Notes: generated by a model from the letters alone, not told the origin. Counted from the first letter of the stretch, positions 23,763-36,674 are shown. The stretch is DNA of 64,000 nt from Siphonodentalium dalli (GCA_032622095.1 CP136061.1:200934244-200998243), one strand, 5' to 3'. Numbers and translations are program-made.

Positions 23763-24101
23763 AGGGGTACTGTATACCAAATCTGGCCATTTATGAGTCC
23801 ATATCATATTATACCCAACAGAATGGATGCAACAATTGAATAAATTTGAACCATGGATGAGTGCAAAATACTCTTATGTGCTCTTTGGGCAATGGAAACA
23901 ATGTCACAGTAATTATAATGGAAATGAATATTGACCTGAGTTAATAACTCATTTTTGTCATAATTTGTATGTTCTTTGCATGGTCTTAGAGTGTATTTTA
24001 CACTCATCCATGGTTCAAATGTATTCATTTGTTGCATACATTCTATTGGCTATCATATGAGATGGTTACATAAATGGCCATATTTAGTGTATAGTACCCC
24101 T
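23763..24101. mobile_element. TTAA palindromic MITE, AGGGGTACTGTATACC family, copy 1
   Basis: TTAA flanks both ends (23759-23762, 24102-24105). Arms carry ACCATGGATGAGTGCAAAAT and its complement; the centre is GAGTTAATAACTC. Other copies are at 46147-46491 and 49282-49597. Confidence 0.8.
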
Positions 24102-25550
24102 TTAAAGACATAATTTGTAAAAATGTATTCATGGACCAAAGTTGACAAACAGCTGCTTTAATTCAGCGATAGGCCCACCCATGTGGGCAAAGTTGGGGCA
24201 TGTTCATTAGCCTGTACGTTTATCAGTCTGATTTGTTTTCAAAGTAATTGCATGTCAACGGTTATGTCGTGGGTATTTTGTCGAAAAATTGGGCATATGC
24301 AAAACATGGCACAACTTTTTATCATTCTTGTCAAGCATCAGGAAAACATTATTTCAGCTGCAGTTATAGAAGTATAGTAGTCTCCTGAAGCAACTGAAAA
24401 AACATGCAATATAATCATTAACTACTTTGTCAAATTTGTTAGCATTGATTTAATAGATTTTTTCTCCCTATGATTCGACCAGAATTCTCATTACACACTG
24501 GTTGAGTTATCTCGTTGAGGAATGTGGAATGTAGGGTGTGCTGAAGTAATATGTGAACAGTAAAATGTATTTCAACGATTTTCTTTAATTATTGTTTCTT
24601 TAATAAATGGTGATAATGAAGATCCATATGCAGTTTGGTGACTATTGGATGAGGGATGTGGCCTCTGGAGTGTGCCGAACTGACGGATTTAGTCATGCAA
24701 ATAGTAAAATGAAAGATGGCCACTGGCAGAAATGTTTTTCTATGAATTTTGGAAAAAAATCTATATCTCACATCTAGATGTCACCCTAAAGATCCATTTA
24801 CAGATTGGTGGTGATAGTATGAGTCATACAAAGAGTAAAATTCAATATGGCTGCCGGCCACCATGTTTTTCATTGGAATTTGTTAAAATTTGATAGCTCC
24901 TTCTAGAGCCTAGAGGTGATCCTGAACATGCATGAAATTATTCAAAACATTTCTCCAATAAATACGACCAATTAATCTAGATTTGAATCTAAAATGGCTG
25001 CTGGTAGCCATGTTTTTCAATGAATGCACTGGACTATAAATACATACTTAGTAACAACTGACATTATTTCTTTGTAATTCATGTTTTATAGAATTTTATT
25101 CTATAGTTTGATGTCAACAAAGAAGTATCGGAAAATTTGAGAAGTTTTAATGTTTCAATTTTCGATTTAATAAAAAAAAAAGTTGTAATATTTATTGAAA
25201 TATTATGACTGTCTGCTTGCCAAACTATATACTAGTATCTGTGACAGGATAAATCTGAAACTACCGGTATGATGAACATTACTTGCTGCAATGCCAGATA
25301 TTTCGCAAATGAAAAGAACTAATTTTTGAGTGACTGCCACTGGTATAATTTGCTTTTCTGATTTCATCGAAGATAACCAATTCAGCTTTTCAAATTTTTT
25401 CAAAAATACTTTCTTTACAATGAATTTTTACATGAATCGGAAAGAGATGATGTTGGCAATGAGTGAGTTCACCAGTCAGATTGTGTTCTAACATTTTTCT
25501 GATTGTCGCTAAATTATTGAAAAATTTGCCAATTTTGAAACACACAATAT
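24102..25550. other. Spacer with diverged ATGGCTGCTGG repeats
   Basis: AAGATGGCCACTGGCAG, ATATGGCTGCCGGCCACCATG and AAATGGCTGCTGGTAGCCATG occur at about 24712, 24845 and 24990, each preceded by a GTCATGCAAATAGTAAAAT-like phrase. This is the repeat family seen at 40673-41095. No gene seen. Confidence 0.5.
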
Positions 25551-25554
25551 GTTA

Positions 25555-25722
25555 CATTGACCTTCTAAGCCAGTGCATTCTCATAATATATGCGAGGCTC
25601 CCTATTGGAGACTTACATATATAAGAGATTGCACTGGCTTAGAAGGTCAATGTAATAATTTTTAAGCCAATGCATTCTCTTATATATGCAAGATGCCATA
25701 ATGACGACTCGCATATTGGCTT
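25555..25722. mobile_element. Partial copy of CCCTTTCATGAC family
   Basis: It holds a clean stem-loop, CATTGACCTTCTAAGCCAGT to its complement (25556-25652), then another half unit. The TTAA ends are missing. Confidence 0.5.
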
Positions 25723-26483
25723 GTGCGATAAAGGCAGACTATTTTTAGTCTATGTCAGAGCCTTGATTTAGTCTCTGGTGACCAAACAGGAAGGAAAAAT
25801 TGCAGATTTCAAACATCGATATCTAAAAACTCGATCTTGAACATTATCTGACAGAATACATGAGCTCTGTGTTTTATCCCACATGTAATTACTGGTCAAG
25901 TTCAAGAAAATGTAATACATTAATATGAAGGCTGGTGGTGATACTTAATAAAAAATCACAACTAGTTAACCCATCAACAATATTAAGTTATTGTGGCGGA
26001 TTGATGGTAACATTGTGTGACATTGACATCTTGGAACCTATGTTCAACCATCGTCGTTCTGTTTGACATAATCTCAAAGCTGTCAATGTTACACCATGTC
26101 ACCACCAATGTACCACAATAATGTGTAAATTCTGCCGACAGTCTCAGTATGATGTATAGCAATTTGACTTTATTTGAAATTGTGATTATTGAAATTTTCC
26201 CATCAAGCGATATCCAGATGAATGTTAGAAAACCATCGGGGAAGATTAAGGACTGAAAAAGTTAATGTAGTCAAAATAAATGATTCCCTCCACTCATATT
26301 AGTAATCACGTCAACGAATCCCAATGATGCAATTTAAGACTACAATTCATGATGAATTATGTCAGAAATACAAAACATGAAAATCATAGAGATTTTTAAA
26401 ATAAATTTTTCGTCCCCAAATCAAATAAACACAAAAGTCTATATGTCAGAAAAAATATGGGTATCTTTACTGAACACTGTTAA

Positions 26484-26632
26484 CTATGACGGGAGCTGGT
26501 GCAACATTACAGACCATGTACCGGCTCATTTTCTTACATATATATATGAGAGTCTCAGTATATACAGTAATAGGGTTATCACAGGGTTATCACCAAAATT
26601 CAGGAAGCTCCAGTCATTAAAAGGATTAAGCA
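26484..26632. mobile_element. Degraded copy of CCCTTTCATGAC family
   Basis: ATGACGGGAGCTGGTGCAAC at the left and CAGGAAGCTCCAGTCATTAA at the right match the family ends; the centre is short and changed. Confidence 0.5.
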
Positions 26633-27116
26633 TGATGAACACGAAAAAATAAAAATGACATTTAATTTATTGAAGTTCTTTGGATTTTTGGCTTGGAAGT
26701 AGTTGTTTACCAATGACAGGCCTGCCGATCATGATCTAAGCTTGAGTAAACAAAGAATTTACCCATCAAATTCAGCTTCCAACTGGCATTACAAAGCAAT
26801 GAAATCTATTTTTGTAAAAAGCTGCTTCCAGACCAAAAATAAAAAAAAAACACTCAAGAAAGGTCAGTATTTCATTCTTGTTCATCATTCTTCACAGTGT
26901 TTTCTTGTGTTTGTTGGATTTGGGGACGAAAAATTGGATTTTAAAACCTCTATAAATTTCACATTTTGTATTTCTAACATAATTATACTCTTAAATTGTT
27001 TCATCATTGGGTTTGGCTGCTTTGATTACTAATATGAGGGGATGGAATCCTTTATTTTTATTCCATAATTATTTTGGAAAATTGGGTTACCAAAGTCCTT
27101 AACTCCCACAGTGGGC

Positions 27117-27888
27117 TGCATTTACCATGTTCTCAACACAGGTCCCTGGGGAAAATAATTCCAGACATACCTATATACCAGTGACAAGGTTCACAAGCCA
27201 GATTTTGGGAGAAATACCCCATGTTTCTTATTTCTCATAGATTCTACAGACCTACTATATTTTAATTTGTCTTTTTGGCCATGAAATTTCCAATCTTGTG
27301 GTGTATAATTTGATCATTTCAAATGAATGGTTGTCATGATATCGTACCGAAAACTTGCACAATCTACTGAAAAATTGAGCGCAGTTCAGGTCATCACAGT
27401 GGGTGTCCACCTAATATCCTCAATAATTATAGAAAATTGTCAACTCAGTCAAAATTATATATGTCACAGGGCATTACATTTCCCTTTGTTTGATATATAA
27501 CTTGACTGAGTCACTTAGAGCGAAGACAACATATCGTATTCAAAAGTTCATGAATTCTGATCGTTATTATTGAATCGAATCCATGTATAACTACTACTTA
27601 CTGGACATCCACTATGATGACCTCTTTATATAAGTAGGTTTAGCTAGTTTTCGATACGATATCTTAACTTACATTCGATTCATACTATCAAGTTATATAT
27701 ATATAAAAAAGGAAATTTCTTTGCCAATAGGTCACATTAAAATATATGGTAACTGATATGAACGCTTATGAGAATATATGAATATGAGATGGTGTATTTC
27801 CACCAAATTCTGGCTTGTAAACCTTATCACTGGTAAAGGCTATATAAGAATATCTTATTTATTTTCCCCAGGGACCAGTGGTTCTCAA
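27117..27888. mobile_element. Large palindromic element, arms about 380 bp
   Basis: GGTCCCTGGGGAAAATAA (27142) pairs with the complement at 27865-27885. Further pairs are ACAAGCCAGATTTTGG with CCAAATTCTGGCTTGT, TACCGAAAACTTGC with its partner near 27645, and CATCACAGTGGGTGTCCAC with its partner near 27610. The arms are about three-quarters identical by eye; no coding capacity. Confidence 0.6.
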
Positions 27889-28301
27889 TGATAAGTATAC
27901 AAAATGAGTCAATAGCCAGAATCAAATCCCTTGAATCATAACTTATATATAGAGGATCTCAAATGAGTTTCTATTTTATATGGAATTTATCAACCAAGTT
28001 AGGGATAGTTTTTATCACATGATCAAATAATCATCGAAAAAGAACAATTTACTGCAGAAATCGCAAGTCCCAATAGGTGGAATGACATCATTACATGTGA
28101 TGATGTTACACGTGTCTCTTCTGTTCAAATATTAAATTGTAAAATTGTGGTACTCATGTGATAAATGTGATAAAGATTCCATTCATGTGTATTCAATATC
28201 TGATATTTATCACCTCATTGGCTTCACTAGAATTATGTACAAATGTGTTTTACTAATCTGGATGGAAATTCAAGTCTACAATGATCGATCAGTAGTTCAA
28301 C

Positions 28302-31300
28302 TCAAGAGATTGAATCCTGGCCATTTCTCTTTTTTTTTATTACTCTCTTCTTTTTCCCACCATGCCGGTCGCCAGCCCACCTCATCCATCTTTTCACGCA
28401 CTCCAACATGTTCTCTTGGCCAGGATGTTTCCTCACTGCAGCTGAAATATAACCAAATATATTAAATTAATTAACTGTCATGGTTTAGAAAACAAATTTC
28501 ATGCAAAAGATGTAACTTTGTTTTTTTTTTAAGATATGGTTGGCCTTCACAGTGGATATTGCTGTTAAAATAGTCACATTTGTTAAAACTACCATGATAT
28601 TAGAATAGAAAGAGTATTACATAGACAGACTTTGTTCTTATGCCAATCACGCATATGCCCAAATAGCATGTTATTGTAAATTATTGTATGGTGAGTAATG
28701 TAAAGAAACAGGAAGTTGTTACAACAATTCGTATACAGAAATATCCCACAAAGCAATCCAAAGCTACGTATATTATGCAAGTCGATCATTTCCGTGGGTG
28801 CATTAATTCTGTTGATGGTATCCAAATAGTTAGTCAGTTAATTACGTACGTAAGACTGCCGTCTGATTGAAGACTATATAAATGAACAAGCTACGCAAGT
28901 TTAATACAGTGTTTACAAATTTATAACTTACAATAAGATTCCAACATGTATAATGAATCTAAATACTAAAAAGCATCTATGCATTGACCAATAATACCTA
29001 GCAAGGAGAATTGAATAATGTATTTCTTAGAATTTCAAGTAGCGTCAGTGAAAATGAAACTGACAGAATTATATATTCTGTTGATCGTAAAACTATTTGT
29101 GCGCGGTGACATCATACTGCAGGGTTTGTCTGCAGGAGATATTTATAGCAGCGAAAATCCCGTGCATAAAAATATCCCCGACTCAGCAATTGGGTGTTCT
29201 TTGATCCAATATATTACTGTAGAAATGTAGGTGACGGTAATTATTTGGCTGTAAGATCGCATTAACTAATGAAATGTTACTTCAGATGACTCTTATATAA
29301 TATTAATAAATTTGTGATAATTAGATTAATAATTTTGAAACCAAGATTATTCCTTGGAAATACAAAGATTAAATAGTCCAACAAGTGCAATGCCAAACGG
29401 GGCCTATGCCCCAGGCGGCCAGTTTTAATACCACAGACGGGAGTCAGGGGCATATAAATAAACAAAAGTGACCACTCACCACATATAATCTGGAGCAGAT
29501 TAACATGGATACCTAGAGGGGACTTCTCCCCCCGCCCTTCCCAATAGCCATAGCCATTGCCAGTTTATGTGTGATAATCTTCTCAAGGATGTTGAAAGTT
29601 ATATCCCTTGGGCAGCTACCTCCAACATTCTTTATTTTGCAAACCTGATTGTAAGAGAATATGAAAAGGTTAATATTAATTATAATATTGAATAAAATAT
29701 TTTCAATAAATTGCTGCCTAATTGTTTCCCGGGGACTATTGTCATCAGCCATACCCATCTGTCCGCCCGTTCATCCAGAGTTACCGTATAACTCCAGTAA
29801 TGATCATCCGATTTGATTGAAACTTGGTATGTTGGAGTCTCAACCAAGAACACAGGTGCTCTGCAATTGTGGGTTTGATCCAATCTTCTATGGAGTTAAT
29901 TCTCTTTTTTCAACTTTTTTTTATATAGAAAATTTCTCACTTTTTCGGTTTCCGGATTATATCTCAAGTTTGGATCCTTTAATTGCAAATGCCGTAGTTA
30001 TGTGGGTGAGTCATATACTCTCGGGATCCAAATAAACGTACCTGTATGCTTATTATTTTTTCTCCAGTATTGACACCCCTATGACGCTTATTCGGACCCC
30101 TACCTTTATTAATTTCTGGGGTTATAAAATTTACACTCAATATCACGACCATCGTTCACATGACTTATTCTACAATTAAAATGTTTTTTTTAACCCCAAA
30201 ATCAGTTTATAATGAAAAATGATGTGCCTCGAAAATAGGCAACGCAAAACCCAGAAAAAAAGCCGTAAAGGTTACCACTTTGACTGAGTGTTTTTTGCAT
30301 ACAAATAATTTCATGAGAAGCATTAAAGAATATTCCTTTGATATTGAGATATTTAAAAAACACAGTTTCATACTTGTTCTGTTTTAATGCCTTATTTGGT
30401 GAGAGAAATGTAAAATAGATTGTAAAACTTCGGAAAAAATCTATGATCAAATTAGGCTTAATGTAAAATTGTAAACTTATGTTTCTGGACAAGCACTTTA
30501 ATCTAGTATACTAGTACACAAGTTCCAACCTAAATATATTAATCAATTGAATTATACAGTTATATATATATATATCACTCTTTGATAAATTGATTGATTT
30601 TATAGACAATGATAGTAACACATATTAAAATGACGATAAATCAGAATTTCTTGTCGTGAGATCTCGATATTCTCTCTAAGTTCGGTCTCTATCCACCACT
30701 ACTAGTAACAACAAAGATGAACAATTCAATATTCGACTTGGAGAAACAACAATTTCATCGTGAGCCCCAGTATTCTTAACCTGGGAGCGCATTTTCACTT
30801 TTGATTTTCCTATCTAGAGTTATGGACTTTTTTCGACTTAGAAAATTCAATTTTTCTTTGATTTCCAGATGATAACTCAAGTTTTGGACTGTTCAATTCT
30901 TCACACGAGTGTGTAGCGTAATATGTGTTGGAAATTGGAATATATGGAAAGACCTGAGAACTGAGAACAAAAGTTTGAAATCATCAACCCACCAAACACT
31001 TCCTGAAGGAAACGTCTCCCAGTTTCTTGTTCAAAGATGTGAGATATTCAACAGAGGAAACTGGGAGACACATCTCATTGTCCTCATCCGGGCCTTCATG
31101 ATCACCTTCTCCGACTCCATCCTGTATGTCAATCCTCCGAAGGGCCAGATCGACGTGAGTTTGCAAAGCTTTGATCTGGCCCTTCATCTCCTCCAGCATG
31201 ATGAGGACATTTCGCTCGAAAACTGAGATTAAAAATGAAAAAAGAGCTGAGCTAAAGCAAAAAACAATTGAAAATAAATATTTAATTAACCTTTCCATGA

Positions 31301-34300
31301 CGGGAGCTGCACTGGTGCAGCATTAAATATTATGTGCCAGTGTATTCTCTCACATATGAGTCTCCCATGGGAAGCCTCACATATATAAGAGAATGCACTG
31401 GCTTATTAGGTCACGGTAAATATTGTTAGGACAATGCATTCTCTTACATATGCGAGGCACCCTATGCATTGGCGCAAGATTTTTTCGCAAAATTTCAGGA
31501 AGTTCCAGTCATGAAAGGGTCAATAATCATGATTATTATGATTATGCAATATAGCAAATCTGAGCATATAATAATAGACTACCTACAATTTTTTATTGAA
31601 TAACTGAAACATCTCATTCATGTCTAGAAGAAATATTGTATTGTGCATCAGATGAGGGATGTGGTCTGTAGAATGCGCCAAAGGATTTAGTGAAACAAAA
31701 GTTAAGCATGCCGGAATGTCTTCATTGATTATTTTGCCAATTCGGGAACCAATTCAGTTAGACAATTGTCAAGTTAGTCAAAATTGAGCTTTATACACAC
31801 GCAATAATGACACATATGGTTTTGTATTTCTGAGTTCCTCTGAGTCCCTTTGATGGGAAAATTTAACGTAAATATGGATGATTTGCAAATTTTTATTTTG
31901 GGGATTTGAAATTTTTGCAATATAATTTATTTGAGATTTGATTAGAACCAAAATCTACGACTATTAGGCATTCAAGAGAAATGAATCAAAATCTTAATCC
32001 ATTTCTGAAATAAGCTATACATAATTTCATACCTTTCTCACATTGTTGCCTTGGCAGCTCCAGGGTGGGAAGTGTTGGCATGGCCATATCCAGCGTGCTC
32101 AATGCTGGTGGTGGTAAAGGCACATTCTGTAGATGTTTCTTTGCTGTTACAGCTAAATACAATAATATGACAACAATGACTATTATTATATGATCATAAG
32201 TTTCTTTCCCCAATTCCTATGTTAAAACGTAACGAAAAAAATCGAGATATTTAACGATGTTCACCTCATTAATGAAACAACAGGTTAATATCAGTTCTGA
32301 GTGACGTCAGATACTTCAGGGGTTAACATAACTTATTATCAGACCTGAAAATTGATCAGGTTTTACCAGCGACATTCAACGTCTTGTCCAATCACAGCTC
32401 GTTTCATATAATAAAACAGTTATCGCATTGTTTCTTGGTTGACACGAGGAATTGTCAGCAATCGGAAGCCAATATTCACCTCGGCCTACGGCCTTGGTGA
32501 ATATTGACTTCCTCGGGTTGACAATTCCCTGTGTCAACCTCGAAACAATGCGAAAACTGTATAATGTCATAATTACAGTTTAAAGACATATAAACGACTT
32601 ATTCGGGTGCACGAAACCAGGGGGAATTAATGAGTCCGTATTGGGGAAACACATGACGGGACGACCATGGTTCGTCCTGTCGGGCGAAAATTTTGTTATT
32701 TGACACTGAAAAGTAGCCATTCCCTTGCACCTGAGTGTCCCACAAAGCAATCCAAAGCTACGTATATTATGCAATTCGATCATTTCCGTGGGTGCATTAA
32801 TTACGTTGATGGTATCCAAATAATTAGTCATGCCGTTTGATTGAAGACTATAAATGAACGAGCTACGAGTTACAGTGTTTACAAATTTATAACTTACAAT
32901 AAGATTCCAACAGGTATAATGAATATAAACACTAAAAAACATCTACGCATTGACCAATAATACCTAGCAAGGAAAATTGAATAAAGTATTTCTTCAGCCC
33001 TTTTAATTCAGATTGTTTGGCTTCGGAAATCTGCTACGGCAACCCTTTACCGAGGCCCAGTTTGCTTCAGCAAATGGCTTCGGCATTGCCGATTGCCGTA
33101 GCCAATTATGAGGGCTGATTTCTTAGAATTTAAAGTAGCGTCAGTGAAAATGAAACTGACAGGATTTTATATTCTGTCAATCGTAAAACTATTTGTGCCG
33201 TCATACTGTAGGGTTTGTCTGCAGGAGATATTTATAGCGGCGAAATACGAATGGTAGCACTTGTAAATTTTAACTTTAATCAAACCCACATTCAAACTCA
33301 AATTTTTGTATTTTGGGCTGAGAAACCCATATACAAAATTTGGTTCCTAAGGGCACTACTTGTCAATGACAATTTAGTATAGAAAGGATTATATTTTACT
33401 CATATCTCCTAACATGAAGAGCTACTTACATGTCTCGTCATCAGATTCAATCGATTCAGACTCAGACGACTCGCTCGACTCGGCCACATATCGGGGATTT
33501 CTCTGTCAAAGCAAAACATCAACATGATAAAGGCAACCGACGAATGGGACATTGCATAATGTCACTAACGAGACACAAATTCAATCAAGCACAATTGAGT
33601 TTTAACCATAACTATATAGAAAACCACTTATAATTATATATATATAATTTCTCTTTCATTATTATATAATAAAAGATGCCAAACAATAATTTATCTCCAA
33701 ATAGTTACCAAATAACATGGCAGTGGTGATAAATGGCTTCACTGTTTTATAGATGGCTAGCAGCCTACTGCATATAAAGGCAAACTAATATCCTAATATG
33801 TTGAAAGTAATGTCCCAGGCGTAATTATAAGCAATCAACACATGTTTTTTGTTGCATTTATGGGCTTATACAATTGCTTGGTATAAATTAACTTCTAAAT
33901 CATAGAATGGATGATGGTGGATAGAATGACCATACTGTGAACCTATAACATGGGATAAATAGCAAACTATGTCCAAAAAAGTCTCCAAATGTCAAACACC
34001 TAACAAAATATGTTATTAATTGGTTGTTTCCATATTGGCCGACTTTTCTTTTACTTATTGGCCGTGTTTCCACTTATTGGTCAAATTTTTTTACTAGTTG
34101 GCCGCTTTTTTTTACTTATTGGCCAACTTTGTTTTCATTGTTATTTACAGACTTTCATTTTTAGAAACTGTAGGCGCGCCGAGTCCTGCCCGCTGGGTTT
34201 TGGCCAGGCGCGCGGTTTCTATCAAGATAAATAAACAGCGGAAATACATTCATAAATGCGCGTAAATTGAATAAAATAGAATATAAACTCAAAACTCACC

Positions 34301-35621
34301 TTTCGTTTTCTCTTTCCACTTTCCCTTCACCAATGTCAGAAGAAATTTCCGCAATTCTTGCGCCGTTCCTGCCTTGTTCATATGTGTCTAAAATTTTGAA
34401 ATAGAACATTAAATAGATATCATGTGTTTACTGCAGTGTTCCAAATATCAGCACCTTAATAGACTACTGTCATGTATCTGGTCTACTCGTAAACAAAATA
34501 ATTAGTAACTAGTAATTTATAATAAGAGCATTTCTAGGGAGTGGCAAAATATGCCCTTTAGACATTTCAACAATGTCTATGTTACCATGATTTGTCGCTT
34601 GGCATTGTGAGCAATGGTCTTTATAGCGGTTGGCCGAATGTAAATATATGCATGCATGTATAAGCGTAATTGTGTAATCAACCGTTCATAATATATGTAA
34701 ACTCAGCAAAGTAGACCTCTTGTATTTCCTATGAACTGTGGTTTAGATTAAACTTGGGAGTCGTACTATTTTTCGCTGTTTAATCTAAATATCTCTGAGG
34801 CCAGTTTTATACGTCGAGCCAGACATGGGTCGCGCCACCCAAATTGGTGTGAAAATGACAAAGTCCAAGATAGCGCGACTGGAGCACGACGTATAAAACC
34901 AACTGGCGCGTCATAATTTCTCTGGCACGACCCAACGTGCTACACGTCTGGTACCGACGTGCTACACGTCTGGGGCTCGACGCTGTTTTATACGACGTGC
35001 TAAACACGGGTCGCGCTACGATGATTCAAGGAAAACCATTCCCCATTTAGGACTTTGGCGGAGAGCATGCGCAATTTGAAGTTTTTGGCGTCATTACGTT
35101 ATCTCTTGATTCATCCTAGCGCGACCATTGTCTGGCACGTCGTATAAAACAGCGTCGAGCCATAGACGTGCTAACTCTTGGCCGTTGTAAATATGCATTG
35201 AAGTCAATTGTACGGTACTACGGGGACATGCGTGTATCGACTGACAAAGGACGTTTCACGAAAGTTGGGAATAAATATATGGCAAAGATATATATATTCG
35301 AAGGTTCAAGGGAAATGAATGACAAGATACCGATTTTGAAACCAACGAAAGCGTAAATTATGAGATTCATGCACTGTATAGTTTATAGTGCATTGTCAGA
35401 GGACAATATCGAGGAAATGATTGTAGCAGACCAACCTGTTGTACCCAGGACCCTCACCCGGACCTTTTGGAAGTCGGGTCCTGGGAGATTTCTCTCCTGA
35501 ACAAGGCGTGATATACTGTTACTGGCCGTTTTTTTGGGTGGCCAGTAACAGTGGTCTTTATTCAATAGCCAGCAGGTTGGCACCACATCCACCAAATTTC
35601 CTTCCTCCGGGAATACTACCA
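28302..35621 (-). CDS. DUF4806-domain protein gene, seven exons seen, first exon not found
   Basis: Exons on the minus strand: 35621-35436, 34387-34300, 33500-33430, 32143-32033, 31222-30993, 29644-29480, 28441-28302 (TGA 28304-28302). All introns are GT-AG and every junction keeps phase (1, 2, 1, 1, 0, 1). Exon 35621 encodes the usual N-terminal module (VVFPEEGNLVDVVPTCW, CYWPPKK, PGPDFQKVRVRVLG). Then come an acidic Ser/Glu stretch, a coiled helix and the DUF4806 domain: SVEYLTSLNKKLGDVSFRK, VGGSCPRDITFNILEKII, SPLGIHVNLLQIIC, AVRKHPGQENML, and a Lys-rich tail after RWMRWAGDRHGG. The one discrepancy is a G-run near 29529-29534, where a 1-base loss puts TAG at 29515-29513; either an error or a lesion. 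The role of DUF4806 proteins is unknown to me; they are multicopy in invertebrates. Introns hold MITEs and a duplicated segment. The acceptor at 33501 (AGAG) is chosen because it keeps the acidic frame. An exon supplying the start codon should lie above 35621. Confidence 0.8.
28735..29215. repeat. Intronic duplicated segment, copy 1
   Basis: CCCACAAAGCAATCCAAAGC onward matches 32738-33245 in direct orientation at about 90 percent by eye, apart from a roughly 110-bp piece present only in the second copy (33000-33110). Shared blocks include GTAGCGTCAGTGAAAATGAA. Both copies are in introns of the DUF4806 gene. Confidence 0.75.
29740..30040 (+). repeat. GTCCGCCCGTTCATCC intronic repeat
   Basis: CATCTGTCCGCCCGTTCATC followed by TTGATTGAAACTTGGTATG is a common style of invertebrate interspersed repeat, like the unit at 17206. 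It is in an intron. Confidence 0.4.
31290..31520. mobile_element. CCCTTTCATGAC family MITE inside DUF4806 intron
   Basis: TTAA at 31286-31289, left end CCTTTCCATGACGGGAGC, right end CAGTCATGAAAGGGT. Internal stem-loops of GTGTATTCTCTCACATATG type. It lies about 65 bases above the acceptor of exon 31222-30993. Confidence 0.75.
32415..32562. mobile_element. Palindromic MITE in DUF4806 intron
   Basis: Arms ACAGTTATCGCATTGTTTC and GAAACAATGCGAAAACTGT, then GGTTGACAC...GGAATTGTCA and its complement. The loop is around CTCGGCCTACGGCCTTGG. Confidence 0.7.
32738..33245. repeat. Intronic duplicated segment, copy 2, with inner insertion
   Basis: Direct copy of 28741-29215. The inner piece at about 33000-33110 (CAGCCCTTTTAATTCAGATTG to TAGCCAATTATGAGGGCTG) has reverse-complement similarity to 36033-36140, so it is probably a small mobile element that entered this copy only. 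Confidence 0.7.
34799..35185. mobile_element. GC-richer element with CGACGTGCTA and TTTTATACGACGTGC repeats
   Basis: TTTTATACGTCGAGCCAGAC near 34805 and the complement of TTTTATACGACGTGCCAGAC near 35125-35145 give inverted ends. CGACGTGCTACACGTCTGG occurs twice (34939, 34957), and the TTTTATACGACGTGC theme recurs inside. It lies in an intron of the DUF4806 gene, and its base composition differs sharply from its surroundings. Confidence 0.55.
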
Positions 35622-35774
35622 CTGCAAATTGAGACCTGTAATCAGCAAAAGTATCATTTGATTGTTAAATGACCTGATATAAAGGTGATGATATTACAAG
35701 CAGTAAATGTTATATTGCAATCCTTTCTATACTACATGTAAAGCATCATTCATGAGTAGTTATCCCATAGAAAT

Positions 35775-35830
35775 GTTCAGATAATAAGCTCAACTAACGA
35801 CAGGTCATTTGTTGAACTTATTATCTGAAC
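35775..35830. repeat. 56-bp hairpin
   Basis: GTTCAGATAATAAGCTCAAC pairs with GTTGAACTTATTATCTGAAC around a 16-base loop. Confidence 0.8.
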
Positions 35831-36032
35831 ATTATCTCAACATTTCCCTCGATAAATAGGGCTCCTTCTGCACATCTATTTATCTGTCTTCTTCTATCAC
35901 CTTAACATCCCTCCAAATCAATAATAGACCATTCCGATGTACACTTGTTAAATGACTGTGCAAATCCATTTAGTATAGAAAGGGTTAATAATAGAAAATG
36001 AAAAATTAACAATGCATGCATTTGTACTGCTA

Positions 36033-36140
36033 ACAGCCCTCATAATTGGTTACGGCAATCAGCAATGCAAACTAGGCCATGGCAAAGGCTAGGGTTGCAG
36101 TAGCGGCCGCCCAAAGCCAAACTATCTGAATTATAAAGGA
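36033..36140. repeat. Small repeat shared in reverse with 33000-33110
   Basis: CAGCCCTCATAATTGGTTACG (36034) and CCAAAGCCAAACTATCTG (36113) match the reverse complement of the insert at 33000-33110. Confidence 0.55.
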
Positions 36141-36674
36141 TGCATTAAAAAAATACAATATATGTTGAAGCTGCAATCAATGAATCAAAACAGAATATCA
36201 TATGCAAGAAGTGGATACTTAATATTAGTCCAGTGCATTTATGGTTTTAAAGGTACTCAATCCGATGCTCCTAAATTACTATGAATAATTTGTTAAAACG
36301 ACCCAAGGAACTCACAGTGGGTACATGTGCAAAGAATATAAATGTATGTAAAAACATCACAACCAAGAACATGGAGAATTTTAGATAAACTTTGTTCTTA
36401 TATTCATTATTGATAGTTCTCCAATATAACAGTAATGTTTACATGATGATGGTTTTGAGATGTAAACTCAAGTTACTAGATAGCTATTAATAATGATAGA
36501 TATTACTGGTAAGAACAAAGTCAGTCTATTTTTTCATGTACTGGTTGATGATTGTTGTTTTACAGACTTCCATGTTATTTTGCATGAGCCCACTTCAAAG
36601 GCTTTGAGTTCCATTTAATGGCATTAATATTTACTGGAATTCCATGCATGTTACAGATATTATAAGTCAGTCTC

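Noticed and set aside
29277-29465. 62-codon minus frame just below a DUF4806 exon
   Set aside because: It lies beyond the phase-correct donor at 29479 and has no domain match.
35439-35672. Hairpin TGTTACTGGCC...GGCCAGTAACAG as a terminator or MITE
   Set aside because: It lies inside the coding exon 35621-35436 (CYWPPKK region), so the pairing is probably coincidental.
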